DNA from: Odiellus spinosus
Lineage: Eukaryota > Arthropoda > Arachnida > Opiliones > Phalangiidae
Assembly (NCBI GenBank): GCA_963920705.1
Contig: OY987225.1
Span: 15,877,492-15,941,491, forward strand
Direction of reading: 5' to 3'
DNA length: 64,000 bases
Shown: positions 19,597 through 33,900 of the stretch, in pieces
How the letters are laid out: the number at the start of each line of letters is the position of its first letter
Numbering within the stretch: the first letter of the stretch is position 1
Made by a program: the position numbers and the translations under genes
The notes under the pieces: model-generated
Seen by the model: the letters and a program-made list of their open reading frames with translations, nothing else
What the model was told of the DNA's origin: nothing
Database searches by the model: none

Positions 19597-21605
19597 CCAC
19601 CAATATTTTGATCAAATTAATTGAAATTTTCCTACAGGATAATTTAAGGCGCAGAATTAAGATATAGCCTCCATCAGGATAATTTAAGGCGCAAAATTAA
19701 CATATGGCCTCCGTGGCGCAATGGTTAGCGCGTTCGGCTGATAACCGAAAAGTTTGTGGTTCGGGCCCCTACCAATATCTTCATCAAATTAATTGAAATT
19801 TTCCATCAGGATAATTTAAGAAGCACAATTAAGATATGGCCTCCGTGGCGCAATGGTTAGCGCGTTCGGCTGATAAACGAAAGGTTGGTTGTTCGAGCCC
19901 ACCCAGGGGCGCCTACCAATATTTTCATCAAATTAATTGAGTTTTTCCATCAGGATAATTTAAGGCGCACAATTAAGATATGGACTCCGTGACGCAATGG
20001 TTACAGCGTTCGGCTGTTTACCGAAAAGTTTGTGGTTCGGGGCGCCTACCAATATTTTCATCAAATTAATTGAAATTTTCCATCAGGATAATTTAAGGCG
20101 CACAATTAAGATATGGCCTCCGTGTCGCAATGGTTAGCGCGTTCGGCTGTTAACCGAAAAGTTGGTGGTTCGAGCCCACCCGGGGGCGCCTACCAATATT
20201 TTCATCAAATTAATTGAAATTTTCCATCAGGATAATTTAAGGCGCACAATTAAGATATGGACTCCGTGACGCAATGGTTAGAGCGTTCGGCTGTTAACCG
20301 AAAAGTTTGTGGTTCGAGCACACCCGGGGGCGCATACCAATATTTTCATCAAATTCATTGAAATTTTCCTTCAGGATAATTTGAGGCGCAGTTCTTAAAC
20401 ATGGCCTCCGTGGCGCAATGGTTAGCGCAGTCGGCTGTTAACCGAAAGGTTGGTGGTTCGAGCCCACCCGGGGGCGGCTACAAATATTTTGATCAAATTA
20501 ATTGAAATTTTCCTTCAGGATAATTTAAGGCGCAGAATTAAGATATGGCCTCCATCAGGATAATTTAAGGCGCAAAATTAACATATGGCCTCCGTGGCGC
20601 AATGGTTAGCGCGTTCGGCTGATAACCGAAAAGTTTGTGGTTCGGGCCCCTACCAATATTTTCATCAAATTAATTGAAATTTTCCATCAGGATAATTTAA
20701 GGCGCACAATTAAGATATGGCCTCCGTGGCGCAATGGTTAGCGCGTTTGGCTGATAAACGAAAGGTTGGTTGTTCGAGCCCACCCAGGGGCGCCTACCAA
20801 TATTTTCATCAAATTAATTGAATTTTTCCATCAGGATAATTTAAGGCGCACAATTAAGATATGGACTCCGTGACGCAATGGTTAGAGCGTTCGGCTGTTT
20901 ACCGAAAAGTTTGTGGTTCGGGGCGCCTACCAATATTTTCATCAAATTAATTGAAATTTTCCATCAGGATAATTTAAGGCGCACAATTAACATATGGCCT
21001 CCGTGGCGCAATGGTTAGCGCGATCGGCTGTTAACCGAAAAGTTGGTGGTTCGAGCCCACCCGGGGGCGCCTATCAATATTTTCATCAAATTCATTGAAA
21101 TTTTCCTTCAGGATAATTTGAGGCGCATTACTTAAACATGGCCTCTGTGGCGCAATGGTTAGCGCATAACATTCGGCTGTTAATCGAAAGGTTGGTGGTT
21201 CGAGCCCACCCGGGGGCGCCTTCCAATATTTTGATCAAATTAATTGAAATTTTTCTTCAGGATAATTTAAGGCGCAGAATTAAGATATGGCCTCCATCAA
21301 GATAATTTTAGGCGCCTCCGTGGCGCAATGGTTAGCGCGTTCGGGTGATAACCGAAAAGTTTGTGGTTCGGGCCCCTACCAATATTTTCATCAAATTAAT
21401 TGAAATTTTCCATCAGGATAATTTAAGGCGCACAATTAAGATATGGCCTCCGTGGCGCAATGGTTAGCGCGTTCGGCTGATAAACGAAAGGTTGGTTGTT
21501 CGAGCCCACCAAGGGGCGCCTACCAATATTTTCATCAAATTAATTGAATTTTTCCATCAGGATAATTTAAGGCGCACAATTAATATATGGACTCCGTGAC
21601 GCAAT

Positions 21606-21645
<40 letters not shown>

Positions 21646-22294
21646 GAGCCCACCGGGGGTGCTAGGCAATTTTTTCTAATTCATTGAAATTTTCCATCAG
21701 GATAATTTAAGCCGCAGGATTAAGATATGGACACCGTGACGCAATGGTTAGCGCGTTCGGCTGTTAAACGAGAGGTTGGTGGTTCGAGCCCACCCGGGGG
21801 CGCCTATCAATATTTTCATCAAATTAATTGAAATTTTCCATCAGGATAATTTAAGGCGCGCAATTAAGATATGGCCTCCGTGGCGCAATGGTTAGAGCGT
21901 TCGGCTGTTAACCGAAAAGTTTGTGGTTCGGGGCGCCTACCAATATTTTCATCAAATTAATTGAAATTTTCCATCAGGATAATTTAAGGCGCAAAACTAA
22001 GATATGGCCTCCGTGGCGCAATGGTTAGCGCGTTCGGCTGTTAAACAAAAGGTTGGTGGTTCGAGCCCACCCGGGGCGCCTACCAAAATTCTCATCAAAT
22101 TAATTGAATTTTTCCATCAGGATAATTTAAGGCGCACAAATAAGATATGGACTCCGTAACGCAATGGTTAGCGCGTTCGGCTGTTAAACGAAAGATTGGT
22201 GGTTCGAGCCCACCGGGGGCGCTAGGCAATTTTTTCTTTTCTAATTTATTGAAATTTTCCATCAGGATAATTTAAGGCGCAGGATTAAGATATG

Positions 22295-22310
22295 GCCTCC
22301 GTGGCGCAAT

Positions 22311-22350
<40 letters not shown>

Positions 22351-22367
22351 GAGCCCACCCGGGGGCG
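22295..22367 (+). tRNA. tRNA-Asn: tRNA-Asn(GTT), canonical
   Basis: Copy of 14033-14105 at offset 8262, unchanged. Confidence 0.88.
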
Positions 22368-22610
22368 CCTAGCAATATTTTGATCAAATTAATTGAAATT
22401 TTCCTTCAGGATAATTTAAGGCGCAGAATTAAGATATGGCCTACATCAGGATAATTTGAGGCGCAAAATTAACATATGGCTTCCGTGGCGCAATGGTTAG
22501 CGCGATTGGCTGTTAACGAAAAGTTTGTGGTTCGGGGCGCCTACCAATATTTTCATCAAATTAAATGAAATTTTCCATCAGGATAATTTAAGTCGCACAA
22601 TTAAGATATT

Positions 22611-22683
22611 GCCTCCGTGGCGCAATGGTTTGCGCGTTCGGCTGCTAACCGAAATGTTGTTGGTTCGAGCCCACCCGGGGGCA
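22611..22683 (+). pseudogene. tRNA-Asn body with GCT anticodon, duplicate
   Basis: Differs from 14349-14421 by one base (D stem GCGC restored), so the duplicated copies have begun to diverge or the other copy mutated. Confidence 0.6.
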
Positions 22684-22829
22684 ATTGGCAATATCTTCCT
22701 TTCAAATTCATTGAAATTATCCACCAGAATAATTTAAGGCGCAAAATTAACACGTGCCTGGCGATAGTTTCTTTTCAAATTCTTTGAAATTTTCCCTCAG
22801 GATAATTTAAGGCGCTGTATTTTGATATG

Positions 22830-22902
22830 GCCTCCGTGGCGCAATGGTTAGCGTGTTCGGCTGATAACCGAAAGGTTGGTGGTTCGAGCCCGCCCGGGGG
22901 CG
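22830..22902 (+). tRNA. tRNA-Asn body with GAT anticodon, duplicate
   Basis: Identical to 14568-14640; the cloverleaf remains paired after duplication. Confidence 0.65.
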
Positions 22903-23553
22903 CCTACAAATATTTTCATTAAATTAATTGAAATTTTCCATCTGGATAATTTAAGGCGCACATTTAAGATATGGCCTCCGTGGCGCAATGGTTAGCGCGT
23001 TCGGCTGTTAACCGAAATGTTGGGGGTTCGAGCCCACCGGGAGTGCTAGGCAATTTTTTCTAATTCATTGAAATTTTACATCAGGATAATTTAAGGCGCA
23101 GGATTAAGATGTGGCCTCCGTGGCGCTATGGTTAGCGCGTTCGGCTGTTAAACGAGAGGTTGGTGGTTCGAGCCCACCCGGGGGCGTCTGGCAATTTTTT
23201 CTTTTCTAATTCATTGATATTTTCCACCAGGATAATTTAAGGTGCAAAATTAAGATATGGCCTCCGTGGCGCAATGGTTAGAGCGTTCGGCTGTTAACCG
23301 AAAAGTTTGTGGTTCGGGGCGCCTACCAATATTTTCATCAAATTAATTGAAATTTTCCATCAGGATAATTTAAGGCGCACAATTAAGATATGGACTCCGT
23401 GACGCAATGGTTAGCGCGTTCGGCTGTTAAACGAAAGGTTGGTAGTTCGAGCCCACCGGGGGCGCTAGGCAATTTTTTCTTTTCTAATTTATTGAAATTT
23501 TCCATCAGGATAATTTAAGGCGCAGCATTAAGATATGGCCTCCGTGGCGCAAT

Positions 23554-23593
<40 letters not shown>

Positions 23594-23690
23594 GAGCCTA
23601 CGCGGGGGCGTGTGGCAATTTTTTCTTTTCTAATTCATTGATATTTTCCACCAGGATAATTTAAGGTGCAAAATTAAGCTATGCAAAATA

Positions 23691-23729
<39 letters not shown>

Positions 23730-23759
23730 GAGCCCACCCGGGGGCGTCTGGCAATTTTT

Positions 23760-26462
23760 ACCTCCCCGACTGAACTTTAGTTTAGGGGGAGGTTTTACAC
23801 TGGTCGTGTCTGTCTGTGTGTGTGTGTGTATGTGTGTGTGTATGTGTGTGTGTGTGTGTGTCCCTTCCTGTGTAACCGGATATCACGTGACCTAGCTCGT
23901 GGAGCAAAAATCTTGGGTAACAAGACGTAATCATGCCGTCATATCGTTCAATTCCGTTCAACGGGAATTCCTATAATCAGGCTGCCACATTAATGAGCTT
24001 CAAGTGTCGTGCAATATTATGCAACCGGACGTCTCCCATTGCATATTATCGCCTTCCACCATCAGCATCATGGTTGAACCTCGATGCTGGACAGTTGAAG
24101 GCGATTATAGCCAATGGGACGTCTCCCACTGTTATAATCACCTCCGACCATCCTCACGCGCCAAGGTCCAACCTCCAGTTTCCGATCTCAGCGGGCCATA
24201 CTAGCGAGGCGTCCCTCACTAATATGGTCCACATCAACCTTCCACTCTCCAAACATCGCCCCCCAAGGGTAAATTGGCCGACAGTGGCACCCAGGGTTAC
24301 GAGAAACGTCTGAGCATTTATCAGGTGAGAACTTCACAAGATTTTATCACAATCGGTTACTATATAATGCTAGTCGAACCCCTTATATAACCCTTTTTGG
24401 AAGTGTAGTATCATTTGGCGTGATATCTTTTAGTAAATTTAAACGTAATAATTATTTAAGGTATACTTAAAAATATTCAAATTGTTTCACTTAATCTAAT
24501 TAAAAATGTAGCTGAAAATTAAATTTGAAATTGGAAATAGTTTAGAAGATATTTAAGAAATTGTCTAAGAATTTTGAGAAATTTGACTGTTTAATACCAG
24601 CTAGAGTTGGCAGGACGCGCTAAGCTATTTTCCATACATCATTTATTCAAAAAAGCAAAGGTATCACTGGCCGTATATGCTTAGGCTTGCTGCAAACTCG
24701 GGGTGGATTGAAGAATCTTAATAACAATTCTACGCCAATTTCTATAAACTTGTTTTTTATCTATTTTAATTGATTGATTTAATTTTTTAGCTTAGCCTCA
24801 GTTATTAAAATGTGTAGGTGTTTTTTTTTTTATTTTGTTTATCGCATATATAAAAGCGTGAAATACTATTTCGGCCGTCAGAGAAAAAGCTGGGATCGAA
24901 GAGCTGGTTACCTTTTCGCTCGCCGTACCAATTCACTAGTGTGATGGTAATTCGACAGCGGCTCTTAGCTGCTTCGACTGGCGTTTCTCTCCGTGGAGTG
25001 ATACCTCCTTTACCTCGGTGTCGAGGAGAGCTAATACACGTGTGTTTGGGCTTCGTACTTGCACATAACCTTAAGGCCTGCGCAAAAGCCTCATATAATG
25101 TAAGGTCTTATGGGTGATTTGCACTTGACTTTTGGAGCGAATGTACCCGTATATCTAACTTAAACTTCTCCATTACCTACTTTGATTTCCGTGACTGGAA
25201 TGTGCTTTAAACCCAATCTTTAATAATTCGCCATTGAATAACAAACCAACTATTACCACGTAGGATAGGAGACATGATAATTGAGGTCTACATGTTGAAT
25301 AACCTGCCACAAACTTGTTAATGCTTACTGTCGTTTATTTTCGGTGACGTTTTAGCTAGTGTGTAGTCACGTAAAATAACGTTTGTTTCACAACTTGTGT
25401 TGTACACTAAAGCCATGTATAGGTTCAATTTGATATAACATTTTGCCTTTTCACGTTACTTGGTCTACAAATACTCTACAACCGTCAAAATTCTGATATG
25501 GTTTTAAAAGAAGAACCTTGACCTTGTGTATTTAATCTCATATCGAGATTAAATGTTTTTCGCATCTAATTTTAATTGGTTTATCAATATGTTATTTGTA
25601 TAGATATTTTTTAAGATTTTATATTTTTTAGATTAAAATAAATTTATTATTCAGGAAGATTTTGTAGAATCTAGTTCTCAGGATTACCGGTGTTGAAAAT
25701 TTATTTTGCTAATGTTATCTTGATGTCTGTGTTTTCTGCCCGCTATTTGGTAGTGGTAAGATTAATATTTTTCATTTTAATTAATTGACTTATTTGGCGT
25801 TTATTTGATAATTTGCTTTACTTAAATTGTTCGTGTAAGGGCTATTTTACATATTACCAAAGATTGCTAATTTCAGTTGTCTTAATTCTGATTTTTTTTG
25901 TTTTAATACTGAATTATGGACTGGATTATTTATCTTGAAATCTATGTGGTTATATCTTATTTATTTTCCTTTTTTTCTCTAGTTAGGTTTGGTTTTAAGT
26001 AGAGAATTATTTAGGGTTTTGTTGGTATACTGAAGAAATGCATATAGGTTCAATGTGATATAATATTTTGCCTATTGGCGTTACTTGGTCTGCAAATACT
26101 CTAGAGCCTTCAAAATTATTATATGGTTTTAAAAGAAGAACCTTGACCTTGCTTATTTTACTCGATACGCATTTATATTAAAATTAATTCATTATTCAGC
26201 AAATTTTTTTTCCGACTCTGGTTCTCAAAATTTTATTTTGAATTAAGTTTGATTCTTTTGCATTCAAATTTATCTTGATAAGAAGTATATTTTTGATCTG
26301 AATTATTGGTTTAATATATTTAGTGTTTAATTGAGATATTATTTCTTTTTGCTTTCAATCTTCGTCTTCCACAAATGCCATAAATTTTAATATTTTAGGT
26401 AAGGTTAGGTTAGTTAACATCACGTGGTTGTCGGGGAGGTATTATTTTGGTTTCCCAACTTG
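23760..26462 (+). mobile_element. Helentron/HINE-like element, copy 2
   Basis: Near-identical to 15498-18208: few substitutions, one in the 5' palindrome (TTTAGG for TTCAGG), and a shorter TG run. The same flanking T-run junctions show it arose by the 8.25-kb segmental duplication. Component positions: palindrome 23760-23793, TG run 23811-23861, open frame 23933-24313, dispersed module 24584-24720, internal repeats near 25415-25540 and 26037-26160. Confidence 0.6.
24847..24880 (+). promoter_or_regulatory. Putative Pol II core promoter, element copy 2
   Basis: TATATAAA at 24847-24854 and GTCAGA with its A at 24880, unchanged from copy 1. Confidence 0.4.
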
Positions 26463-26540
26463 TTTCTTTTCTAATTCATTGAAATTTTCCATCAGGATAA
26501 TTTAAGGTGCAGGATTAAGTTATGGCCTCCGTGGCGCAAT

Positions 26541-26580
<40 letters not shown>

Positions 26581-27213
26581 GAGCCCAGCCGTTGGCGGCT
26601 GGCCATATTTTCTTTTCAAATTCTTTGAAATTTTCCAACAGGATAATTTAAGGTGCACAATGGTTAGCGCGTTCGGCTGTTACCAAAAGGTTGGTAGTTC
26701 GAGCCCACCCGGGGGCGCCTGGCGATATCTTCTTTTCAAATTAATTGAAATTTTCCTTCAGGATAATTTGAGGCGCAGTACTTAAATATGGCCTCCGTGG
26801 GGCAATGGTTACAGCGTTCGGCTGTTTACCGAAAAGTTTGTGGTTCGGGGCGCCTACCAATATTTTCATCAAATTTATTGAAATTTTCCATCAGGATAAT
26901 TTAAGGCGCACAAGTAAGCCATGGCCTCCGTGGCGCGATGGTTAGCGCGTTCGGCTGTTAAACGAAAGGTTGGTGGTTCGAGCCCACCCGGGGGCGCCAA
27001 CCAAAATTTTCATCAAATTAATTGAATTTTTCCATCAGGATAATTTAAGGCGCACAATTAAGATATGGACTCCGTGACGCAATGGTTAGCGCGTTCGGCT
27101 GTTAAACGAAAGGTTGGTGGTTCGAGCCCATCCGGGGGCGTCTGGCAATTTTTTCTTTTCTAATTCATTGATATTTTCCATCAGGATAATTTAAGGCGCA
27201 GGATTAAGATATG

Positions 27214-27238
27214 GCCTCCGTGGCGCAATGGTTAGCGT

Positions 27239-27269
<31 letters not shown>

Positions 27270-27286
27270 GAGCCCACCCGGGGGCG
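27214..27286 (+). tRNA. tRNA-Asn: tRNA-Asn(GTT), T25 variant
   Basis: Fully paired with a G10-T25 wobble. Homologue of 18960, which additionally has T5. Confidence 0.8.
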
Positions 27287-27366
27287 TCTGGCAATTTTTT
27301 CTTTTCTAATTCATTGATATTTTCCACCAGGATAATTTAAGGTGCAAAATTAAGCTATGCACAATA

Positions 27367-27398
<32 letters not shown>

Positions 27399-27495
27399 AT
27401 GGTTCGAGCCCACCCGGGGGCGTCTGGCAATTTTTTCTTTTCTAATTCATTGAAATTTTCCATCAGGATAATTTAAGGCGCAGTATTAAGATATG

Positions 27496-27511
27496 GCCTC
27501 CGTGGCGCAAT

Positions 27512-27551
<40 letters not shown>

Positions 27552-27568
27552 GAGCCCACCCGGGGGCG
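27496..27568 (+). tRNA. tRNA-Asn: tRNA-Asn(GTT), canonical
   Basis: Consensus unit; duplicate of 19242-19314 at offset 8254. Confidence 0.88.
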
Positions 27569-27957
27569 TCTGGCAATTTTTTCTTTTCTAATTCATTGAT
27601 ATTTTCCACCAGGATAATTTAAGGTGCAAAATTAAGCTATGCACAATAGTTAGCGCGTTCGGCTGTTAACCGAGAGGTTGGTGGTTCGAGCCCACCCGGG
27701 GGCGTCTGGCAATTTTTCCTTTTCTAATTCATTGAAATTTTCCATCAGGATAATTTAAGGTGCAGGATTAAGTTATGGCCTCCGTGGCGCAATGGTTAAC
27801 GCATTCGGCTGTTAACCGAAAGGTTGGTGGTTCGAGCCCACCCGGGGGCGCCACCAATATTTTGATCAAATTAATTGAAAATTTCCTACAGGATAATTTA
27901 AGGCGCAGAATTAAGATATGGCCTCCATCAGGATAATTTAAGGCGCAAAATTAACAT

Positions 27958-30900
27958 ATGGCCTCCGTGGCGCAATGGTTAGCGCGTTCGGCTGATAACC
28001 GAAAAGTTTGTGGTTCGGGCCCCTACCAATATTTTCATCAAATTAATTGAAATTTTCCATCAGGATAATTTAAGGCGCACAATTAAGATATGGTCTCCGT
28101 GACGCAATGGTTAGCGCGTTCGGCTGATAAACGAAAGGTTGGTTGTTCGAGCCCACCCAGGGGCGCCTACCAATATTTTCATCAAATTAATTGAGTTTTT
28201 CCATCAGGATAATTTAAGGCGCACAATTAAGATATGGACTCCGTGACGCAATGGTTACAGCGTTCGGCTATTTACCGAAAAGTTTGTGGTTCGGGGCGCC
28301 TACCAATATTTTCATCAAATTAATTGAAATTTTCCATCAGGATAATTTAAGGCGCACAATTAAGATATGGCCTCCGTGTCGCAATGGTTAGCGCGTTCGG
28401 CTGTTAACCGAAAAGTTGGTGGTTCGAGCCCACCCGGGGGCGCCTACCAATATTTTCATCAAATTAATTGAAATTTTCCATCAGGATAATTTAAGGCGCA
28501 CAATTAAGATATGGACTCCGTGACGCAATGGTTAGAGCGTTCGGCTGTTAACCGAAAAGTTTGTGGTTCGAGCACACCCGGGGGCGCCTACCAATATTTT
28601 CATCAAATTCATTGAAATTTTCCTTCAGGATAATTTGAGGCGCAGTACTTAAACATGGCCTCCGTGGCGCAATGGTTAGCGCGTTCGGCTGATAACCGAA
28701 AAGTTTGTGGTTCGGGCCCCTACCAATATTTTCATCAAATTAATTGAAATTTTCCATCAGGATAATTTAAGGCGCACAATTAAGATATGGTCTCCGTGAC
28801 GCAATGGTTAGCGCGTTCGGCTGATAAACGAAAGGTTGGTTGTTCGAGCCCACCCAGGGGCGCCTACCAATATTTTCATCAAATTAATTGAGTTTTTCCA
28901 TCAGGATAATTTAAGGCGCACAATTAAGATATGGACTCCGTGACGCAATGGTTACAGCGTTCGGCTATTTACCGAAAAGTTTGTGGTTCGGGGCGCCTAC
29001 CAATATTTTCATCAAATTAATTGAAATTTTCCATCAGGATAATTTAAGGCGCACAATTAAGATATGGCCTCCGTGTCGCAATGGTTAGCGCGTTCGGCTG
29101 TTAACCGAAAAGTTGGTGGTTCGAGCCCACCCGGGGGCGCCTACCAATATTTTCATCAAATTAATTGAAATTTTCCATCAGGATAATTTAAGGCGCACAA
29201 TTAAGATATGGACTCCGTGACGCAATGGTTAGAGCGTTCGGCTGTTAACCGAAAAGTTTGTGGTTCGAGCACACCCGGGGGCGCCTACCAATATTTTCTT
29301 CAAATTCATTGAAATTTTCCTTCAGGATAATTTGAGGCGCAGTACTTAAACATGGCCTCCGTGGCGCAATGGTTAGCGCGTTCGGCTGATAACCGAAAAG
29401 TTTGTGGTTCGGGCCCCTACCAATATTTTCATCAAATTAATTGAAATTTTCCTTCAGGATAATTTGAGGCGCAGTACTTAAACATGGCCTCCGTGGCGCA
29501 ATGGTTAGCGCGTTCGGCTGATAACCGAAAAGTTTGTGGTTCGGGCCCCTACCAATATTTTCATCAAATTAATTGAAATTTTCCATCAGGATAATTTAAG
29601 GCGCACAATTAAGATATGGTCTCCGTGACGCAATGGTTAGCGCGTTCGGCTGATAAACGAAAGGTTGGTTGTTCGAGCCCACCCAGGGGCGCCTACCAAT
29701 ATTTTCATCAAATTAATTGAGTTTTTCCATCAGGATAATTTAAGGCGCACAATTAAGATATGGACTCCGTGACGCAATGGTTACAGCGTTCGGCTATTTA
29801 CCGAAAAGTTTGTGGTTCGGGGCGCCTACCAATATTTTCATCAAATTAATTGAAATTTTCCATCAGGATAATTTAAGGCGCACAATTAAGATATGGCCTC
29901 CGTGTCGCAATGGTTAGCGCGTTCGGCTGTTAACCGAAAAGTTGGTGGTTCGAGCCCACCCGGGGGCGCCTACCAATATTTTCATCAAATTAATTGAAAT
30001 TTTCCATCAGGATAATTTAAGGCGCACAATTAAGATATGGACTCCGTGACGCAATGGTTAGAGCGTTCGGCTGTTAACCGAAAAGTTTGTGGTTCGAGCA
30101 CACCCGGGGGCGCCTACCAATATTTTCATCAAATTCATTGAAATTTTCCTTCAGGATACTTTGAGGCGCAGTACTTAAACATGGCCTCCGTGGCGCAATG
30201 GTTAGCGCGTTCGGCTGATAACCGAAAAGTTTGTGGTTCGGGCCCCTACCAATATTTTCATCAAATTAATTGAAATTTTCCATCAGGATAATTTAAGGCG
30301 CACAATTAAGATATGGTCTCCGTGACGCAATGGTTAGCGCGTTCGGCTGATAAACGAAAGGTTGGTTGTTCGAGCCCACCCAGGGGCGCCTACCAATATT
30401 TTCATCAAATTAATTGAGTTTTTCCATCAGGATAATTTAAGGCGCACAATTAAGATATGGACTCCATGACGCAATGGTTACAGCGTTCGGCTATTTACCG
30501 AAAAGTTTGTGGTTCGGGGCGCCTACCAATATTTTCATCAAATTAATTGAAATTTTCCATCAGGATAATTTAAGGCGCACAATTAAGATATGGCCTCCGT
30601 GTCGCAATGGTTAGCGCGTTCGGCTGTTAACCGAAAAGTTGGTGGTTCGAGCCCACCCGGGGGCGCCTACCAATATTTTCATCAAATTAATTGAAATTTT
30701 CCATCAGGATAATTTAAGGCGCACAATTAAGATATGGACTCCGTGACGCAATGGTTAGAGCGTTCGGCTGTTAACCGAAAAGTTTGTGGTTCGAGCACAC
30801 CCGGGGGCGCCTACCAATATTTTCATCAAATTAATTGAAATTTTCCTTCAGGATAATTTGAGGCGCAGTACTTAAACATGGCCTCCGTGGCGCAATGGTT

Positions 30901-33900
30901 AGCGCGTTCGGCTGATAACCGAAAAGTTTGTGGTTCGGGCGCCTACCAATATTTTCATCAAATTCATTGAAATTTTCCTTCAGGATAATTTGAGGCGCAG
31001 TACTTAAACATGGCCTCCGTGGCGCAATGGTTAGCGCGTTCGGCTGATAACCGAAAAGTTTGTGGTTCGGGCCCCTACCAATATTTTCATCAAATTAATT
31101 GAAATTTTCCATCAGGATAATTTAAGGCGCACAATTAAGATATGGTCTCCGTGACGCAATGGTTAGCGCGTTCGGCTGATAAACGAAAGGTTGGTTGTTC
31201 GAGCCCACCCAGGGGCGCCTACCAATATTTTCATAAAATTAATTGAGTTTTTCCATCAGGATAATTTAAGGCGCACAATTAAGATATGGACTCCGTGACG
31301 CAATGGTTACAGCGTTCGGCTATTTACCGAAAAGTTTGTGGTTCGGGGCGCCTACCAATATTTTCATCAAATTAATTGAAATTTTCCATCAGGATAATTT
31401 AAGGCGCACAATTAAGATATGGCCTCCGTGTCGCAATGGTTAGCGCGTTCGGCTGTTAACCGAAAAGTTGGTGGTTCGAGCCCACCCGGGGGCGCCTACC
31501 AATATTTTCATCAAATTAATTGAAATTTTCCATCAGGATAATTTAAGGCGCACAATTAAGATATGGACTCCGTGACGCAATGGTTAGAGCGTTCGGCTGT
31601 TAACCGAAAAGTTTGTGGTTCGAGCACACCCGGGGGCGCCTACCAATATTTTCATCAAATTCATTGAAATTTTCCTTCAGGATAATTTGAGGCGCAGTAC
31701 TTAAACATGGCCTCCGTGGCGCAATGGTTAGCGCGTTCGGCTGATAACCGAAAAGTTTGTGGTTCGGGCCCCTACCAATATTTTCATCAAATTAATTGAA
31801 ATTTTCCATCAGGATAATTTAAGGCGCACAATTAAGATATGGTCTCCGTGACGCAATGGTTAGCGCGTTCGGCTGATAAACGAAAGGTTGGTTGTTCGAG
31901 CCCACCCAGGGGCGCCTACCAATATTTTCATCAAATTAATTGAGTTTTTCCATCAGGATAATTTAAGGCGCACAATTAAGATATGGACTCCGTGACGCAA
32001 TGGTTACAGCGTTCGGCTATTTACCGAAAAGTTTGTGGTTCGGGGCGCCTACCAATATTTTCATCAAATTAATTGAAATTTTCCATCAGGATAATTTAAG
32101 GCGCACAATTAAGATATGGCCTCCGTGTCGCAATGGTTAGCGCGTTCGGCTGTTAACCGAAAAGTTGGTGGTTCGAGCCCACCCGGGGGCGCCTACCAAT
32201 ATTTTCATCAAATTAATTGAAATTTTCCATCAGGATAATTTAAGGCGCACAATTAAGATATGGACTCCGTGACGCAATGGTTACAGCGTTCGGCTATTTA
32301 CCGAAAAGTTTGTGGTTCGGGGCGCCTACCAATATTTTCATCAAATTAATTGAAATTTTCCATCAGGATAATTTAAGGCGCACAATTAAGATATGGCCTC
32401 CGTGTCGCAATGGTTAGCGCGTTCGGCTGTTAACCGAAAAGTTGGTGGTTCGAGCCCACCCGGGGGCGCCTACCAATATTTTCATCAAATTAATTGAAAT
32501 TTTCCATCAGGATAATTTAAGGCGCACAATTAAGATATGGACTCCGTCACGCAATGGTTAGAGCGTTCGGCTGTTAACCGAAAAGTTTGTGGTTCGAGCA
32601 CACCCGGGGGCGCCTACCAATATTTTCATCAAATTCATTGAAATTTTCCTTCAGGATAATTTGAGGCGCAGTACTTAAACATGGCCTCCGTGGCGCAATG
32701 GTTAGCGCGTTCGGCTGATAACCGAAAAGTTTGTGGTTCGGGCCCCTACCAATATTTTCATCAAATTAATTGAAATTTTCCTTCAGGATAATTTGAGGCG
32801 CAGTACTTAAACATGGCCTCCGTGGCGCAATGGTTAGCGCGTTCGGCTGATAACCGAAAAGTTTGTGGTTCGGGCCCCTACCAATATTTTCATCAAATTA
32901 ATTGAAATTTTCCATCAGGATAATTTAAGGCGCACAATTAAGATATGGCCTCCGTGTCGCAATGGTTAGCGCGTTCGGCTGTTAACCGAAAAGTTGGTGG
33001 TTCGAGCCCACCCGGGGGCGCCTACCAATATTTTCATCAAATTAATTGAAATTTTCCATCAGGATAATTTAAGGCGCACAATTAAGATATGGACTCCGTG
33101 ACGCAATGGTTAGAGCGTTCGGCTGTTAACCGAAAAGTTTGTGGTTCGAGCACACCCGGGGGCGCCTACCAATATTTTCATCAAATTCATTGAAATTTTC
33201 CTTCAGGATAATTTGAGGCGCAGTACTTAAACATGGCCTCCGTGGCGCAATGGTTAGCGCGTTCGGCTGATAACCGAAAAGTTTGTGGTTCGGGCCCCTA
33301 CCAATATTTTCATCAAATTAATTGAGTTTTTCCATCAGGATAATTTAAGGCGCACAATTAAGATATGGACTCCGTGACGCAATGGTTACAGCGTTCGGCT
33401 ATTTACCGAAAAGTTTGTGGTTCGGGGCGCCTACCAATATTTTCATCAAATTAATTGAAATTTTCCATCAGGATAATTTAAGGCGCACAATTAAGATATG
33501 GCCTCCGTGTCGCAATGGTTAGCGCGTTCGGCTGTTAACCGAAAAGTTGGTGGTTCGAGCCCACCCGGGGGCGCCTACCAATATTTTCATCAAATTAATT
33601 GAAATTTTCCATCAGGATAATTTAAGGCGCACAATTAAGATATGGACTCCGTGACGCAATGGTTAGAGCGTTCGGCTGTTAACCGAAAAGTTTGTGGTTC
33701 GAGCACACCCGGGGGCGCCTACCAATATTTTCATCAAATTCATTGAAATTTTCCTTCAGGATAATTTGAGGCGCAGTACTTAAACATGGCCTCCGTGGCG
33801 CAATGGTTAGCGCGTTCGGCTGATAACCGAAAAGTTTGTGGTTCGGGCCCCTACCAATATTTTCATCAAATTAATTGAAATTTTCCTTCAGGATAATTTG

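Larger units (their letters stand above)
11600..20430 (+). repeat. Large tandem duplication (~8.25-8.8 kb), copy 1
   Basis: Contains array A's right part, the HINE-like element 15498-18208 and the start of array B. Everything from about 13184 to 20430 recurs at offset 8254-8262. From 11600 to about 12620 the offset is about 8790, because copy 2 lacks about 0.53 kb. The element was therefore duplicated with its flanks, not inserted twice. Confidence 0.85.
18209..23759 (+). repeat. tRNA-Asn satellite, array B
   Basis: Same satellite resuming at TTTCTTTTCTAATTC, exactly where the spacer was interrupted by the element. 18209-20430 belongs to copy 1 of the 8.25-kb duplication and 20431-23759 to copy 2. 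The first unit (18271) has a damaged acceptor (CGTTGGC). Confidence 0.95.
20431..28690 (+). repeat. Large tandem duplication (~8.25 kb), copy 2
   Basis: Counterpart of 11600-20430, nearly identical base for base including the HINE-like element. Compared with copy 1 it lacks about 0.53 kb of array around 21400. Its right end merges into the higher-order block. Confidence 0.85.
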
